Translations under genes and position numbers: made by a program | Shown here: positions 47,255-56,475 of the stretch, in pieces | Numbering within the stretch: the first letter of the stretch is position 1 | Layout: each line of letters begins with the position of its first letter | Notes under the pieces: model-generated | Databases searched by the model: none | What the model was told of the DNA's origin: nothing | What the model saw: the letters and a program-made list of their open reading frames with translations, nothing else | NCBI GenBank assembly: GCA_947493195.1 | Contig: CANLQG010000001.1 | Location: 248,001 to 312,000 of the forward strand | Length of the DNA stretch: 64,000 nt | Origin: an uncultured Sphingomonadaceae bacterium | GTDB taxonomy: Bacteria > Pseudomonadota > Alphaproteobacteria > Sphingomonadales > Sphingomonadaceae | Direction: 5' to 3'

Positions 47255-48263
47255 CGTCCACACCTTTTCTTGCCTGGCGCCATTCGGCTTCGCTGGCACG
47301 GCAGAAATCGCCGGGTTCATAATGCTTCAAAGCGGCTAGCGCCGCGCCGCCTTCCACGGCTTGTTGCAGATCATCGGGCTCCTTCAACCAGCTTGCGAGG
47401 ACGCCGGCTGCAAAGGCATCCCCGGTGCCGATACGGTCGACAATTCCCGGCAGGACGCGCTCGTGGCTTTCCGCAGCAGCCTGCCGGGTATCAATGCGTG
47501 CAGTGATGCGGTGGGTGTGACCATCCTCCACCTGCCGTGCCGTGGAGGCGATCGCAGCAAGGTCTGGAAAAGCATCCAGCAGCGCCAGCGCCGCCTCGCG
47601 TCGCCGTTCGCCGCCATCACTGGAGAAGGTCTGCCCAAGCAGCAGGGAAATATCCATGTGATTGCCGAAAAACAGGTCGGTCAGTCCGACTATTTCGGCA
47701 ATCTCGCCGCGCGGCTCACGCTTGCTCGCCGTCCAAAGGGAGGAACGGTAGTTGCCATCGAACGACAAGGTGATTCCCTTATCTTTCGCCGCCCTCGCAA
47801 GGGCCCTCACTGCCGATGACGCAGCTTCGCTGACGGCCAGCGAAATGCCCGAGATATGCAGGTGACTCGCTCCCTCCAGCACCGCCTCATCGCGTGGACT
47901 GGCAAGGGCAAAGGCGCTTCCCGCTCGGTCGTAGAGCACCGCGCCGGAACGCGGCCCGCCCGCAGGGGACAGGAAATAGCTGCCCATCCGCCCCTCCCCG
48001 ATCGCGAGAGAAGCGCAATCGACGCCTTCGCACCGCAGCGCCTTGACGGCCAGCGCGCCCATTGGATTGTCTGGCAGGGTCGAGATCATGCGGGTGCCGC
48101 AGCCAAGATTGGCGAGCGCCACCGCGACGTTAGCTTCCGCACCACCCACGTGAACATCCATGCGAGCGGCATCCCGCAAGGTAACGCCATCGGCAGCGGA
48201 GAAGCGCAGCAGCACCTCTCCGAAACAAGCGACAGGGCCGATCCTGGAATGCACTCCGCTCAT
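47241..48263 (-). CDS. kdgK: 2-keto-3-deoxygluconate kinase (PfkB family)
   Basis: A 340-residue ribokinase/PfkB sugar kinase. [12 protein letters not shown] opens the fold, [18 protein letters not shown] is PfkB motif 1, [12 protein letters not shown] is typical of KDG kinases, and [18 protein letters not shown] carries the catalytic Asp and anion hole. It would phosphorylate 2-keto-3-deoxygluconate to KDPG in uronate or polysaccharide breakdown. The ATG at 48263 overlaps the stop of the upstream kduD remnant (ATGA), a better start than the in-frame ATG at 48275. The substrate is inferred from similarity and from the adjacent kduD fragment. Confidence 0.85.
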   Translation of the reverse strand: MSGVHSRIGPVACFGEVLLRFSAADGVTLRDAARMDVHVGGAEANVAVALANLGCGTRMISTLPDNPMGALAVKALRCEGVDCASLAIGEGRMGSYFLSPAGGPRSGAVLYDRAGSAFALASPRDEAVLEGASHLHISGISLAVSEAASSAVRALARAAKDKGITLSFDGNYRSSLWTASKREPRGEIAEIVGLTDLFFGNHMDISLLLGQTFSSDGGERRREAALALLDAFPDLAAIASTARQVEDGHTHRITARIDTRQAAAESHERVLPGIVDRIGTGDAFAAGVLASWLKEPDDLQQAVEGGAALAALKHYEPGDFCRASEAEWRQARKGVDDVMR

Positions 48264-48613
48264 CGTGCGAGCCATCCGCCGTCGACGGCGAGGATGTGGC
48301 CCTGGACGTAGTTGGCGGCGTTGCTGGCGAGGAAGACGGCGGCGCCGCCGATGTCGGCAGGCGTGCCCCAGCGCGCTTCGGGGATGCGTTCCAGGATCTG
48401 GCGGTTGCGGGTCTCGTCCGCCTGCAGCGCCTCAGTGTTGCTGGTGGCGATGTATCCCGGCGCGATGGCGTTCACGTTGATGCCCTTAAGGCCGGCCTGC
48501 AACCCAACCAACAGCCGCGCCACTGGATCCTCGATCCGGAACGAAGGAACGCGTGATAACAGCTCGAGTGTCTCAAGCGTGCGGACCCACGGAACTTTAC
48601 ACTTAGCAACCAT
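48260..48613 (-). pseudogene. Truncated KduD-type dehydrogenase, chimeric 5' end
   Basis: From about 48490 down to the stop at 48260 the translation ([20 protein letters not shown], then [20 protein letters not shown] and [16 protein letters not shown]) is the C-terminal third of 2-deoxy-D-gluconate 3-dehydrogenase (KduD), a short-chain dehydrogenase. The nucleotide-binding and catalytic parts are missing. The first 39 codons ([20 protein letters not shown] and on) are unrelated to KduD, yet the ATG at 48613 has a strong GGGAGGAG ribosome site 7 nt upstream. A deletion seems to have joined the start of one gene to the end of kduD. It is probably not active but may keep the downstream kinase translated. 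Confidence 0.75.
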
Positions 48614-48819
48614 CTCGCGCTCCTCCCGCTAAGCATCTTCTTGCTTTGCGGCAAACGCCCTAGCCGGAAAAACATAACTCTTTGTTATTGCCGCAGCTCT
48701 TGGCGCAAAGGCGCGCGTGACAAAGGGGACAATAGCGACAATAGGGACGACCGTTCGGCGAAGTCATTTTTTAAAAAGCCCACTTCTCCTGGAGCTTCTC
48801 AATGCAAAGCATCAATTGT

Positions 48820-49422
48820 CTAGCTGCCGCCTTGGCGTTTGATCCTCTCGAACCGTCGGTGGATACTGGGCGCGCTGTCGTTGGACCACCACCCAAGTTC
48901 GACATGATCGATGCTGCGTAAAATTTCCTGTTCGAGTTCGAACCGATCGCCCACGTGCAGATCTACCATGTCCATGAGACATGCAGCTCGCTGCGTATGC
49001 AATATGGTCTGGTAGTCCTCGGTCATATTCCATCGCAGGGCCCGATCGATGACAGCGACCGCGGCCGCCGGATCCTCCAGACCACGCAGACATTTTGCGC
49101 ATTCCATAGCCAGAACCGGGTCGAGAACTTGATCCTCGAGCGTTAGTTCGACCCAATGCATGAGAAGGGCGCGGCGCGCCTCTCTTGACGGCAGATCAGC
49201 GACCAGCTTGATGGCATTAGCGAGCAACGCAGACAGTTCGGCTTCCGGACGTTTGCCTGCGTCGGTGTCATCTGCCGCTCCAGTAAGTGACCAGAGCATG
49301 ACCTTGATGGCACCTAGCACACGTTCAAAGTCTTTGGGGGCCGCAGCACCTTCAGCCACCCTCGCCTCGATGATGGACTTGGCCAGATCACCCAGAGTCT
49401 GAAGCTTTTTCTCGAGTTCCAT
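48820..49422 (-). CDS. Hypothetical protein, 200 aa, helical
   Basis: An ATG at 49422 follows AAGGA. The product is soluble and almost wholly helical, with SREARRALLMHWVELTLEDQ and LDPVLAMECAKCLRGLEDPA in the middle and DRALRWNMTEDYQTILHTQR after that. The C-terminal part may be TPR-like. No signal peptide and no recognised catalytic motif. It stands alone between the kduD fragment and fixJ on the same strand, 237 nt from fixJ. I do not recognise a family. Confidence 0.6.
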   Translation of the reverse strand: MELEKKLQTLGDLAKSIIEARVAEGAAAPKDFERVLGAIKVMLWSLTGAADDTDAGKRPEAELSALLANAIKLVADLPSREARRALLMHWVELTLEDQVLDPVLAMECAKCLRGLEDPAAAVAVIDRALRWNMTEDYQTILHTQRAACLMDMVDLHVGDRFELEQEILRSIDHVELGWWSNDSAPSIHRRFERIKRQGGS

Positions 49423-49659
49423 AGGTCCTTGTAGGACAGGCTTTTTGCAGGACCAACCGCTTTGGTACGTAGAACCGGAGGCAGATGGCCTGCGATAGCT
49501 AGGCCGAAGGAAACAACTTCTCTCGGCTCAATTCTTAAAAGGAGTGAGTATTGAGAGCGAACGGCAGCTTTTGGGCCGATAGCGGAATGGCAGCAATCGG
49601 CTGGGATACACAAATAACGGACATTCAACTCACGAAGCGTCGGCCTGCTTGGCGCATAC

Positions 49660-50283
49660 TCAGGAAAGCCGGGCGATCGTTACCATCCGCACCAGGTCCG
49701 AAAGGGTCTTCGCCTGCAATTTCATCATTGCGTTGGCCCTGTAGACCTCGACGGTCCGCGGACTGATGTCGAGATCGAACGCGATCATCTTGTTCGCCTT
49801 GCCCTCCACCAGGCCTTCCACTACGTCAGTTTCTCGTCCGGACAGGAGCGAAAGGCGCGCCTCAATCTCGCGGCGCTCCTCGGCGGCGGCATCGCCTTCC
49901 GCCTTCTCCGACATTGCACGGCGGATCGCCGAGATGATGGTATCGTCCTCGAACGGCTTCTCGATGAAGTCCGAGGCACCCGCCTTCATGGCCTCGATCG
50001 CCATGGGAACGTCGGCGTGCCCGGTAATCACGATGACAGGAACCGAAGGGGCTGTCTGCTTCACGCGCCGGGTCAGATCGACACCGCCCATGCCGGGCAT
50101 GCGGACATCGGTGATGACACAGGCACTTTTCAGCGGCGGAGAGGTATCGAGGAACTCGTCGCCCGAGGCGAATGAACGGACGCGAAGACCGGCAACGTCG
50201 AGAAGGAACGCCAGCGAGCCGCGCGCACTTTCGTCGTCGTCGATCACGTAGACGATAGAACTTTCCCGTGCGTCATTGTCCAT
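49660..50283 (-). CDS. fixJ: FixJ-type response regulator
   Basis: A 207-residue two-domain regulator. The receiver domain has the acidic triad DDD (15-17), the phosphorylated Asp59 in [12 protein letters not shown], the Thr/Ser site in [13 protein letters not shown] and the Lys in [10 protein letters not shown]. The LuxR-type HTH is [20 protein letters not shown] followed by [20 protein letters not shown]. The start ATG at 50283 has AAGGAGGA at ideal spacing and overlaps the fixL stop by 11 nt, so it is coupled to the oxygen sensor. When phosphorylated by FixL at low oxygen it should activate transcription; likely targets are the divergent aox-truncated-haemoglobin genes, which is an inference because no FixJ site was recognised. 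Confidence 0.9.
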   Translation of the reverse strand: MDNDARESSIVYVIDDDESARGSLAFLLDVAGLRVRSFASGDEFLDTSPPLKSACVITDVRMPGMGGVDLTRRVKQTAPSVPVIVITGHADVPMAIEAMKAGASDFIEKPFEDDTIISAIRRAMSEKAEGDAAAEERREIEARLSLLSGRETDVVEGLVEGKANKMIAFDLDISPRTVEVYRANAMMKLQAKTLSDLVRMVTIARLS

Positions 50284-51820
50284 CGTGGAGTTCCTCCTTC
50301 GTGACTGCATGAACCGTGAAGCCGAACATGGCGCCTCCCGCGGGAAAGGGGGCTGCAAAGATGTTACCGCCGTGAGCCTCGATGATTGTGCGCGATATGG
50401 AAAGACCCACGCCCATGCCCGCCCGCTTCGTTGTGATGAACGGCTGGAAGAGGCGATCGGCCACCTCTGGGTCAATGCCCGGTCCCGTATCGCTCACCAC
50501 GACCTTTGCCAGGCCGTCTTCGGCGGAGCCTATCCCAATCGTAAGGGCACGATCCGTTGACGGGGATTCCGCCATCGCGTCGACAGCGTTGCGTACGAGG
50601 TTCAGAACAACCTGCTGAACCTGGATCCTGTCGACGAGCACCAGGTCGATGGCGGGATCGAAGTCATATCGCACACGGATGCCGTGTTCCTTCGCTCCAA
50701 CAAGGGCTAGTGCGGAAGCTTCCTCCACCAGCTTGGGCAGGTTCTCGATCGTCCTCTCGGTCTCTCCTCGCGAAACGAAGTCGCGAAGCCTGCGGATGAT
50801 CTCGCCTGCGCGAAGCGCCTGCTCCGAAGCTTGCCAGATCGCATCCGATACCCGGTCCAGCGGAGCATTCTCGCGCTCCAGCAACATCCGGCTGCCGCGC
50901 AGGTAGTTCGCAATCGCCGAGAGCGGCTGGTTGATCTCGTGCGCGAGTGCCGATGCCATTTCGCCAAGTGCGGTCAGGCGCGAGATATGGACGAGCTCGC
51001 TCTGCAACTCCTGGAGACGCGCCTCCGCCTCCTGCCGCTCCGTCAGGTCGCGAATAAACCCTGTGAAATAGCGCTGCCCTTCGGCCTTCATTTCGCCCAC
51101 CGCCAGTTCGATGGGAAAGGTCGAGCCGTCTTTCTTCTGGCCCACCACGATGCGTCCCTTGCCGATGATCCGTCGCTCGCCGGTTCGGTAGTAACGTTCC
51201 AGGTATCCGTCATGCGCGGTGCGATAGGGATCGGGCATCAGGACACTGACGTTCCGGCCCATCACCTCGGACGCCTGCCATGCGAACATTCTTTCCGCGG
51301 TCGGGCTGAACTCGCGAATGAGGCCCGCTTCGTCGATCACCACCATGGCATCGGGAACGGTATCCAGAATCGAACGCAGGTGGGCCTCTCGTCTCGCGAT
51401 ACCCAGGGCCGCAGCTTCGGTCTCCACCCGCGCGCGCTGGAACCACTCGCCCCCGATGGCAACGGCCACGCCGATGATCACGAATGTCACGGCCGCAATC
51501 ATGCTTCCACTTTCGACGGGGCCGCTCAGGCGGTCGCAGGCAAGGCCGGCCAGTGCGCCGGCTACGGCGGCAAAGGCTCCGGCGCGAAAACCCGACAGCG
51601 CGCTGGCGACGACGACGCCGGGAACAAAGAAGATGAAAGTGGCGCGCTGGCCGAGTCCCTCGGCGAAGATCAGCCGGACGGCAACGGCGAGGCCTATGGC
51701 CAGCAGAGCCACCAATGTCGCCTGCGCAAAGGACAGTCGCGGAAGGAAACGGCTGGCAAAGCTCTGGCCGGGCGCCTCCGGTAAGGCCCTTAGGGGCGCG
51801 GTCGTAGGGTGATTATCCAA
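50273..51820 (-). CDS. fixL: FixL-type oxygen-sensing histidine kinase
   Basis: A 515-residue sensor kinase with four predicted membrane spans (about 33-125), a haem PAS domain (about 145-262) and a HisKA/HATPase core. The haem-binding region [20 protein letters not shown] aligns with rhizobial FixL, with the proximal His at 203, followed by [20 protein letters not shown]. The phospho-acceptor is His294 in [16 protein letters not shown]-binding boxes are [18 protein letters not shown] and [10 protein letters not shown]. The start is TTG at 51820 with GGAA upstream; no earlier ATG exists in frame. Oxygen binding to haem should inhibit autophosphorylation. It is divergent from the alternative oxidase across 82 nt; I see no FixK-type TTGAT-N4-ATCAA box there. 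Confidence 0.9.
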   Translation of the reverse strand: MDNHPTTAPLRALPEAPGQSFASRFLPRLSFAQATLVALLAIGLAVAVRLIFAEGLGQRATFIFFVPGVVVASALSGFRAGAFAAVAGALAGLACDRLSGPVESGSMIAAVTFVIIGVAVAIGGEWFQRARVETEAAALGIARREAHLRSILDTVPDAMVVIDEAGLIREFSPTAERMFAWQASEVMGRNVSVLMPDPYRTAHDGYLERYYRTGERRIIGKGRIVVGQKKDGSTFPIELAVGEMKAEGQRYFTGFIRDLTERQEAEARLQELQSELVHISRLTALGEMASALAHEINQPLSAIANYLRGSRMLLERENAPLDRVSDAIWQASEQALRAGEIIRRLRDFVSRGETERTIENLPKLVEEASALALVGAKEHGIRVRYDFDPAIDLVLVDRIQVQQVVLNLVRNAVDAMAESPSTDRALTIGIGSAEDGLAKVVVSDTGPGIDPEVADRLFQPFITTKRAGMGVGLSISRTIIEAHGGNIFAAPFPAGGAMFGFTVHAVTKEELHDGQ

Positions 51821-51902
51821 ATTTCGCGTTTCCGTTCATCGGCATAGATCGAGGGCACCGGCGCCGCTTCCTACCCAATGGCCGCCGGATGGAGAAGTTT
51901 CA

Positions 51903-52592
51903 ATGAATGCACCCCTTATCGATCTGGGCGTCCACCACGAGCCTCGCGGCATTTCGGACAGGATCGCATTCGGTTTTACCAAGGCCCTGCGCTGGACCGC
52001 CGACACCTTCTTCGCAGAACGCTACGGACACCGCGCCGTCGTGCTCGAAACCGTGGCCGCCGTGCCGGGAATGGTTGGCGCCACGATCAATCACCTCGCC
52101 TGCCTGCGCCGCATGTGCGACGACAAGGGCTGGATCAAGACGCTCATGGACGAAGCCGAGAACGAGCGCATGCACCTGATGACCTTCATCGAGGTGTCGA
52201 AGCCGACGCTTTCCGAGCGCGCCGTGATCATCGCCGTGCAGTGGGTCTTCTACCTCTTCTTCTTCGCACTCTATCTCGTCAGCTCCAAGACCGCTCACCG
52301 CGTGGTGGGCTACTTCGAGGAAGAAGCGGTCATCAGCTACACGCACTACCTCGCCGAGATCGACGAAGGGCGCAGCGAAAACGTGCCCGCGCCGGAAATC
52401 GCGAAGCGGTACTGGGGGCTCCCCGAGAACGCGACGCTGCGTGACGTGGTGCTCGTCGTTCGCGCTGACGAGGCGCATCACCGCGACGTGAACCACGGCT
52501 TTGCGAACGAACTCGCCGGCCTTCCGGTGGGGGACATCGCGCAATGTCCGCCTCACGTCACGCTCGAGCCGAACTGGAAGCAGGCCGCCTGA
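51903..52592 (+). CDS. aox: Ubiquinol alternative oxidase
   Basis: A 229-residue di-iron oxidase. All ligand motifs of the AOX family are present: LET (Glu49), ENERMH (Glu88, His91), FEEEA (Glu139-141) and ADEAHH (Glu190, His193). [15 protein letters not shown] is the conserved hydrophobic face. It reduces oxygen to water with ubiquinol at the inner membrane without pumping protons and is insensitive to cyanide and NO. GGAG lies 8 nt before the ATG. It heads a tight plus-strand series with a receiver protein, a DUF1971 protein and truncated haemoglobin, and is divergent from fixLJ, so oxygen control is likely. Bacterial AOX is uncommon but known in sphingomonads. Confidence 0.92.
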   Translation: MNAPLIDLGVHHEPRGISDRIAFGFTKALRWTADTFFAERYGHRAVVLETVAAVPGMVGATINHLACLRRMCDDKGWIKTLMDEAENERMHLMTFIEVSKPTLSERAVIIAVQWVFYLFFFALYLVSSKTAHRVVGYFEEEAVISYTHYLAEIDEGRSENVPAPEIAKRYWGLPENATLRDVVLVVRADEAHHRDVNHGFANELAGLPVGDIAQCPPHVTLEPNWKQAA

Positions 52593-52624
52593 TTTCGGGC
52601 GCCTGGCAAGAAGGAGGACGGATC

Positions 52625-52960
52625 GTGGTCGCAACCTGCACCATCCAGTTGCTGGTCGACGATCCGTCTGTCCTCGCCGCACTCAGGTTCTCGCTCTCGA
52701 TCGAGGGATTTCGCCTAGGCGACAGCACGCCGGAAGCTTTCGTCATCGACGAGCGATACGGCGGTGACGGCGTGAAGATCCTCGAGGAAATGCGCGCGCA
52801 TGGGAACAAGGCGCTGGCGATTGTCATCGCCACCCATCCCAGCCGCCAGCTGCGTAACCGCATTGCCAGCTGCGATGCCGTTCTCGTCGAGAAGCCCCTG
52901 ATGGGGGACGAAATCAGCCGGACGTTCACAGCCATCTGCAATCCCTTGAAAGTCGCATGA
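52625..52960 (+). CDS. Single-domain response-regulator receiver protein
   Basis: A 111-residue product from a GTG at 52625 with AAGGAGGA six nt upstream. It has a receiver fold: acidic DDP near residue 13, VIDERYGGDGVKILEEM around the phospho-Asp, and VEKPL with the conserved Lys near the end. No output domain. It may tune FixL/FixJ phosphotransfer as a phosphate sink or FixT-like modulator; that is an inference from position. It ends one nt before the next gene. Confidence 0.7.
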   Translation: MVATCTIQLLVDDPSVLAALRFSLSIEGFRLGDSTPEAFVIDERYGGDGVKILEEMRAHGNKALAIVIATHPSRQLRNRIASCDAVLVEKPLMGDEISRTFTAICNPLKVA

Positions 52961-52961
52961 C

Positions 52962-53300
52962 ATGAAACCTGACCAACTGCCCGCCCTGGTAAGCTACAAG
53001 ACCACGCCGACCTTCACGCAGGATAGCGTGCCCGCCGGCCTGCTGGCCAACCATTCGACCAAGGAAGGCGTCTGGGGCCTGATCCACGTTGCCCATGGGA
53101 AGCTGCGCTACTGCGTAAACGATCCGCGGCGCGAGAATGAGGAGCGCATTCTCGAACCCGGCAGCCCCGCAGGAGTGGTCGAACCCACGATAGTCCACCG
53201 TGTGGAGCCGCTTGGTCCCGTCGAGTTTCACGTCGAGTTCCTGCGTGCGCCGGACGGCCAGAGCACGGCCCGGACCCCGAACGAGGGAGACGAGGCATGA
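52962..53300 (+). CDS. DUF1971 (tellurite-resistance-like cupin) protein
   Basis: A 112-residue protein with the DUF1971 pattern: SYKTTPTFTQDSVPAGLLAN, STKEGVWGLIHVAHGKLRYC, and VEPTIVHRVEPLGPVEFHVE. The family has a cupin fold and is often found next to nitrite- or low-oxygen-related haem proteins. Its stop overlaps the next start (ATGA). The function is unknown; the His in IVHRVEP could bind metal. Confidence 0.8.
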   Translation: MKPDQLPALVSYKTTPTFTQDSVPAGLLANHSTKEGVWGLIHVAHGKLRYCVNDPRRENEERILEPGSPAGVVEPTIVHRVEPLGPVEFHVEFLRAPDGQSTARTPNEGDEA

Positions 53301-53794
53301 CTATCAAGCCAGTCGTCGACAGTTCCGCCGCCGATGCCAGGACCTATGTCCAACGCAAGCGCGAGGAAAAGAGCGCTGGAGCCCACCGTATCGGCATCGA
53401 CGCAGCCTTCATCGATCACATCGTCGAGGCTTTCTACGCGAAGATCCGCGAGGACGATCTGCTTGGGCCGATCTTTGCAGAGCGCATCAGCGACTGGCCG
53501 CCGCATCTCGCCCGGATGAAAGAGTTCTGGCGATCGGTGCTTCACAACAGTGGAGAGTTCTCCGGCAATCCCATGCTGAAACATCTCGCGATACCGGGGC
53601 TTCACCTAGAGCACTTCGAGCGCTGGCTGAACCTTTTCTACGAAACGCTGCGGGAGGCCGAAAGCCATCCCGCCGCCACCGAGCTTGTGGGGTCCCGTGC
53701 GCGGATGATCGCCGACAGCTTGCTTACTGCCATCACCATGCGCCGCGACGGCCTTACCGGAGGGCGCGCAGGAAAGGATCTACCCCATGTCTGA
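53297..53794 (+). CDS. Group III truncated haemoglobin
   Basis: A 165-residue globin. IDAAFIDHIVEAFYAKIRED, GPIFAERISDWPPHLARMKE, FWRSVLHNSGEF and LHLEHFERWLNLFYETL are typical of trHb group III, with the proximal His in the HLEHF helix. It likely binds oxygen or NO. The ATG overlaps the preceding stop, so it is coupled to the DUF1971 gene. The N-terminal 25 residues and the Gly-rich C-terminus look like extensions. Confidence 0.88.
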   Translation: MTIKPVVDSSAADARTYVQRKREEKSAGAHRIGIDAAFIDHIVEAFYAKIREDDLLGPIFAERISDWPPHLARMKEFWRSVLHNSGEFSGNPMLKHLAIPGLHLEHFERWLNLFYETLREAESHPAATELVGSRARMIADSLLTAITMRRDGLTGGRAGKDLPHV

Positions 53795-54254
53795 TGCCGT
53801 TCTCCGCACGCCTGCATTCGAGGAAAAGCCCGAAGTTCAGGAGGAAACCTCTGTCCTTTCCGTTCCGAACGAGGCGAACGACAACGAAAACCCTGCCCGT
53901 CGTCAGCAGCCAGAAACGCGGATGTTCGAACTGCCCCGGGCTATCTGGATCGCGATGATTGGAAGCTATGCGGTTTTCCTCGCGGCTCTGCTGGGCGCGA
54001 CAGGCGGAAGCAGGGCGGCGTTCGCTATCGTGATCTCGGTGGTATATGTTGCCATGTTCTTCGGCGTTGCGCGCGTCATGCTCGGCCAGGCGAACCCGCA
54101 GCCGACAAGCCCCCTCGATCGATCGGGCGGCAAGCTCCAGAGCCTTTACGGGCCGCTTGGCCGCATGGAGGTCTACACCCAGGTCCTGATCGTTCCGTTC
54201 GCGGTGGCTGCCTTCGGCATTGCCATCAGCGTTATCGCCGCGCTGGTGTTCTGA
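53787..54254 (+). CDS. Small membrane protein, 155 aa, unknown
   Basis: The gene overlaps the haemoglobin gene by 8 nt and has AAAGGA upstream. A soluble, acidic N-terminus of about 50 residues precedes three hydrophobic spans (AIWIAMIGSYAVFLAALLG, AAFAIVISVVYVAMFFGVA and VLIVPFAVAAFGIAISVIAA). No recognised motif. The position suggests a role in the low-oxygen module. Confidence 0.7.
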   Translation: MSDAVLRTPAFEEKPEVQEETSVLSVPNEANDNENPARRQQPETRMFELPRAIWIAMIGSYAVFLAALLGATGGSRAAFAIVISVVYVAMFFGVARVMLGQANPQPTSPLDRSGGKLQSLYGPLGRMEVYTQVLIVPFAVAAFGIAISVIAALVF

Positions 54255-54287
54255 CCGTCGCGGGATGGTAGAAACGAGGAGACGACG

Positions 54288-54428
54288 ATGCTGTGCCCGG
54301 AATGCGGCGAACCGGCCCCACCGGGCGCGCTCGACACCCGCAACTGCGCCCCGCGGCCCTCTGCGCGGCCTACCGGCGTAGCGGCAAATTTCAAGCAAAT
54401 GCTTCGCAGGTTCGTCGGGCCGTTCTGA
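54288..54428 (+). CDS. Tiny CxxC protein, 46 aa
   Basis: The frame starts at 54288 after GAGGAGACGACG, a good ribosome site, and encodes MLCPECGEPAPPGALDTRNC followed by a basic tail ending RRFVGPF. The CPECG motif plus a later Cys suggests a zinc knuckle or redox site. It is 33 nt downstream of the membrane protein gene and converges with the HPP gene. Its shortness leaves doubt. Confidence 0.45.
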   Translation: MLCPECGEPAPPGALDTRNCAPRPSARPTGVAANFKQMLRRFVGPF

Positions 54429-54493
54429 TGAACAGCGGGGCGAAGCGCCTGCCCGTCCGCCATCGGGAGATCCGTGACCGGAGGCCGAAGTCT

Positions 54494-55213
54494 TCAGCTG
54501 CGCCCGATCTCGCGCCGCGCTACGTGCAGGTTTACTTCTCTCAGGAATGCATCGAGATCGTCGACATCGACATCGAGGACCTCATCCCATTCGGCAAGCA
54601 CTTCCTCGATATCGCCGCGGGTATGAAAAGAACGGACCAAGGCCGGATTGTTGACGGGAGGCGGCGCGCGGTGAGGCCAGGAATGGCCGGTGAGGTTGTT
54701 GTAGATCATTCCGACAAGAGCAAGCGTCAGCACGTTCGCGGCAATCGGCAAGAGGTAGACCCAGGTCCAGGCTTCTCCTCCCGCAGCACCGAGCGCGCAC
54801 AGGAGAGCGCAGGCACCTCCGGGGGGGTGCAGGCAACGCGTGAAGGTCATCACCGCGATCGCCAGGCCAACTGCGAGACCGGGAGCCAGCATCGCGGAGC
54901 CTGTATACATTCCGACGCCGATACCGATCGCGGCCGAAATAAGGTTTCCGGCAACTACCGGCCAAGGTTGAGCCAGGGGGCTGGCTGGAACGGCAAAGAC
55001 GAGGACTGCCGAGGCCCCCAGCGGGGCCACGAGCCACGGCAAGGCAGTACTCTGCGGCCCCAGCATCAGCCATGTCGCAAGCGCAGAGAGAATGATTGCC
55101 AGCCCAGCCCCAAGCGCGCCGCGAAGCGAGCCGAATTGGCCCCGCATGTCTTGAGGCAACATTGCTGAGGACGAAGAAACGAGAGTCTTGAGCAAAACCT
55201 GGAGCAATCCCAC
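54494..55213 (-). CDS. HPP-family membrane protein
   Basis: A 239-residue membrane protein with the family motif RCLHPPGGACAL and spans ALGAGLAIILSALATWLML, LPWLVAPLGASAVLVFAV, VAGNLISAAIGIGVG and WVYLLPIAANVLTLALVG. HPP proteins are linked to nitrite transport in cyanobacteria and algae. A 60-residue acidic C-terminus (EEVLAEWDEVLDVDVDDLDA) replaces the CBS domains some homologues have. The start is uncertain: GTG at 55213 or ATG at 55162. It is convergent with the aox series. Confidence 0.8.
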   Translation of the reverse strand: MGLLQVLLKTLVSSSSAMLPQDMRGQFGSLRGALGAGLAIILSALATWLMLGPQSTALPWLVAPLGASAVLVFAVPASPLAQPWPVVAGNLISAAIGIGVGMYTGSAMLAPGLAVGLAIAVMTFTRCLHPPGGACALLCALGAAGGEAWTWVYLLPIAANVLTLALVGMIYNNLTGHSWPHRAPPPVNNPALVRSFHTRGDIEEVLAEWDEVLDVDVDDLDAFLREVNLHVARREIGRS

Positions 55214-55490
55214 TTTGAAACGTGCGGCAGCCCTTGGCGTACCTGGCTCATTTCTTCAGCAAGAAATTCATCCTCGAGCCTAAAGGATTCCTAGTGTGGC
55301 TAGCTTTCGTGCCGACCCCGATGAACGAACGTAAGCTTCAGGTAATTCTCGACCTTGGGGCGGAATTACCAAAGTGTACGCAATATCAGCCACGACGAAA
55401 CACCTCTTTTGATGTCCGATTTCAGGCCCGCGACGACGTACCTTCAATGGCTGGAATTGGGCGCAAAGCGGTCGTTCCGTTGCTCTTGTC

Positions 55491-56144
55491 ATGCAGCCTG
55501 CTTATCGTCGCCCGATGACGCACTCGATTCCCCCTTGGTCGCCATACGAAGGTCGCACTTCGATGGTTTCCGGAGGACGAAGGACGCTCACTTCTGCGTT
55601 TGCCGACCTTGTTGTCTCTCGCCAGGGCTTCCAATCTTATGAGTTGCCCGAGATCTTCGCCGCGCCTGAGGATGAAGGTGAAAACGACGCCGCGCGCGAT
55701 CTTGTCCGGCTCGAGGCCGAGCATCTGTCTCGCATGTTTGCGAATGGCCGCCTCAACAGTTTTGTACGTCCACTGGGCGGCGGTGAGGTTACGGCGATCG
55801 CACCTGAATTGTGGGAGATAGACGATTCATTGCCCCGCTTCGCGACTGGTGCGTTGAATCTGGAACATTGGGCGGACTACAGTGCCGATCCAACGCATCG
55901 CGTCTTCGTCGATGTTCAGCAGTTCGATAGCTGGCTCGCCAACCTCAAACCACTTGGCCCCTTGTCCAACCGACAAATCGAAGAAATCGTTGACCCTCAC
56001 TTACGTGCGGTAAGATCAGTTGCCAGGCGAAGCTTGGATCCTGAGATCGAGCACGCAGACAGGCCCATGAAAAGGGATATGCAAAGGGCATCCGCTCCAC
56101 TCGGGGTCGGTCCCGAATTCCTCACGGTACAGGAGGTCAGTTGA
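55491..56144 (+). CDS. Hypothetical protein, up to 217 aa
   Basis: An open frame with acidic, soluble product: SYELPEIFAAPEDEGENDAA, LEHWADYSADPTHRVFVDVQ and SNRQIEEIVDPHLRAVRSVA. Possible starts are 55491, 55515 and 55563; the last has AAGG upstream. Its end overlaps the damaged end of the integrase remnant, suggesting it arrived with or after the truncation. I do not recognise a family. Confidence 0.5.
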   Translation: MQPAYRRPMTHSIPPWSPYEGRTSMVSGGRRTLTSAFADLVVSRQGFQSYELPEIFAAPEDEGENDAARDLVRLEAEHLSRMFANGRLNSFVRPLGGGEVTAIAPELWEIDDSLPRFATGALNLEHWADYSADPTHRVFVDVQQFDSWLANLKPLGPLSNRQIEEIVDPHLRAVRSVARRSLDPEIEHADRPMKRDMQRASAPLGVGPEFLTVQEVS

Positions 56145-56470
56145 AGCCCGTGCCACTCGCGAGCAACCATCTCGAAGGACTTCGACGCCCCCTCTTCACC
56201 GACGAGTCGCCCGCGTTTCACAGCATGCCGAGGGTCCCGGCCTTCGCGCAGAATCTTCTTCGCCTCGTCCCGCTTTTCGCGGGCTTCGGCGAGAGAAACC
56301 TCGGAATAGGTGCCTAAAGTGAGCAAACGCTCCTTCTTCTCGAAGCGATATTTGTAGCGCCAGCTCTTGTGACCCTTGCCCGATATGTGGAGGTGCAGTC
56401 CCCTGCTATCGGTAAGTTTGTAGGCCTTGTCCCTCGCCGCCGCTGCGCGCACGGCCTTGTCCGTCAGCAT
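56145..56470 (-). pseudogene. P4-type tyrosine integrase, N-terminal remnant
   Basis: From ATG 56470 the product begins MLTDKAVRAAAARDKAYKLT and has the arm-binding domain pattern LHLHISGKGHKSWRYKYRF, LLTLGTYSEVSLAEAREKRD and FEMVAREWHG. Similarity stops after about residue 108; the frame continues to 55997 with unrelated sequence and the catalytic domain (R-H-R-Y) is missing. It lies 159 nt from the 3' end of tRNA-Ser, where integrases of this type normally sit. Confidence 0.85.
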
Positions 56471-56475
56471 CCGAT

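Noticed and set aside
51821..51902. A FixK/Fnr box between fixL and aox
   Set aside because: No TTGAT-N4-ATCAA-like palindrome can be read in the 82-nt gap.
55997..56144. The remainder of the integrase frame as functional protein
   Set aside because: After about residue 108 the sequence loses integrase similarity and overlaps another frame; the catalytic residues are missing.
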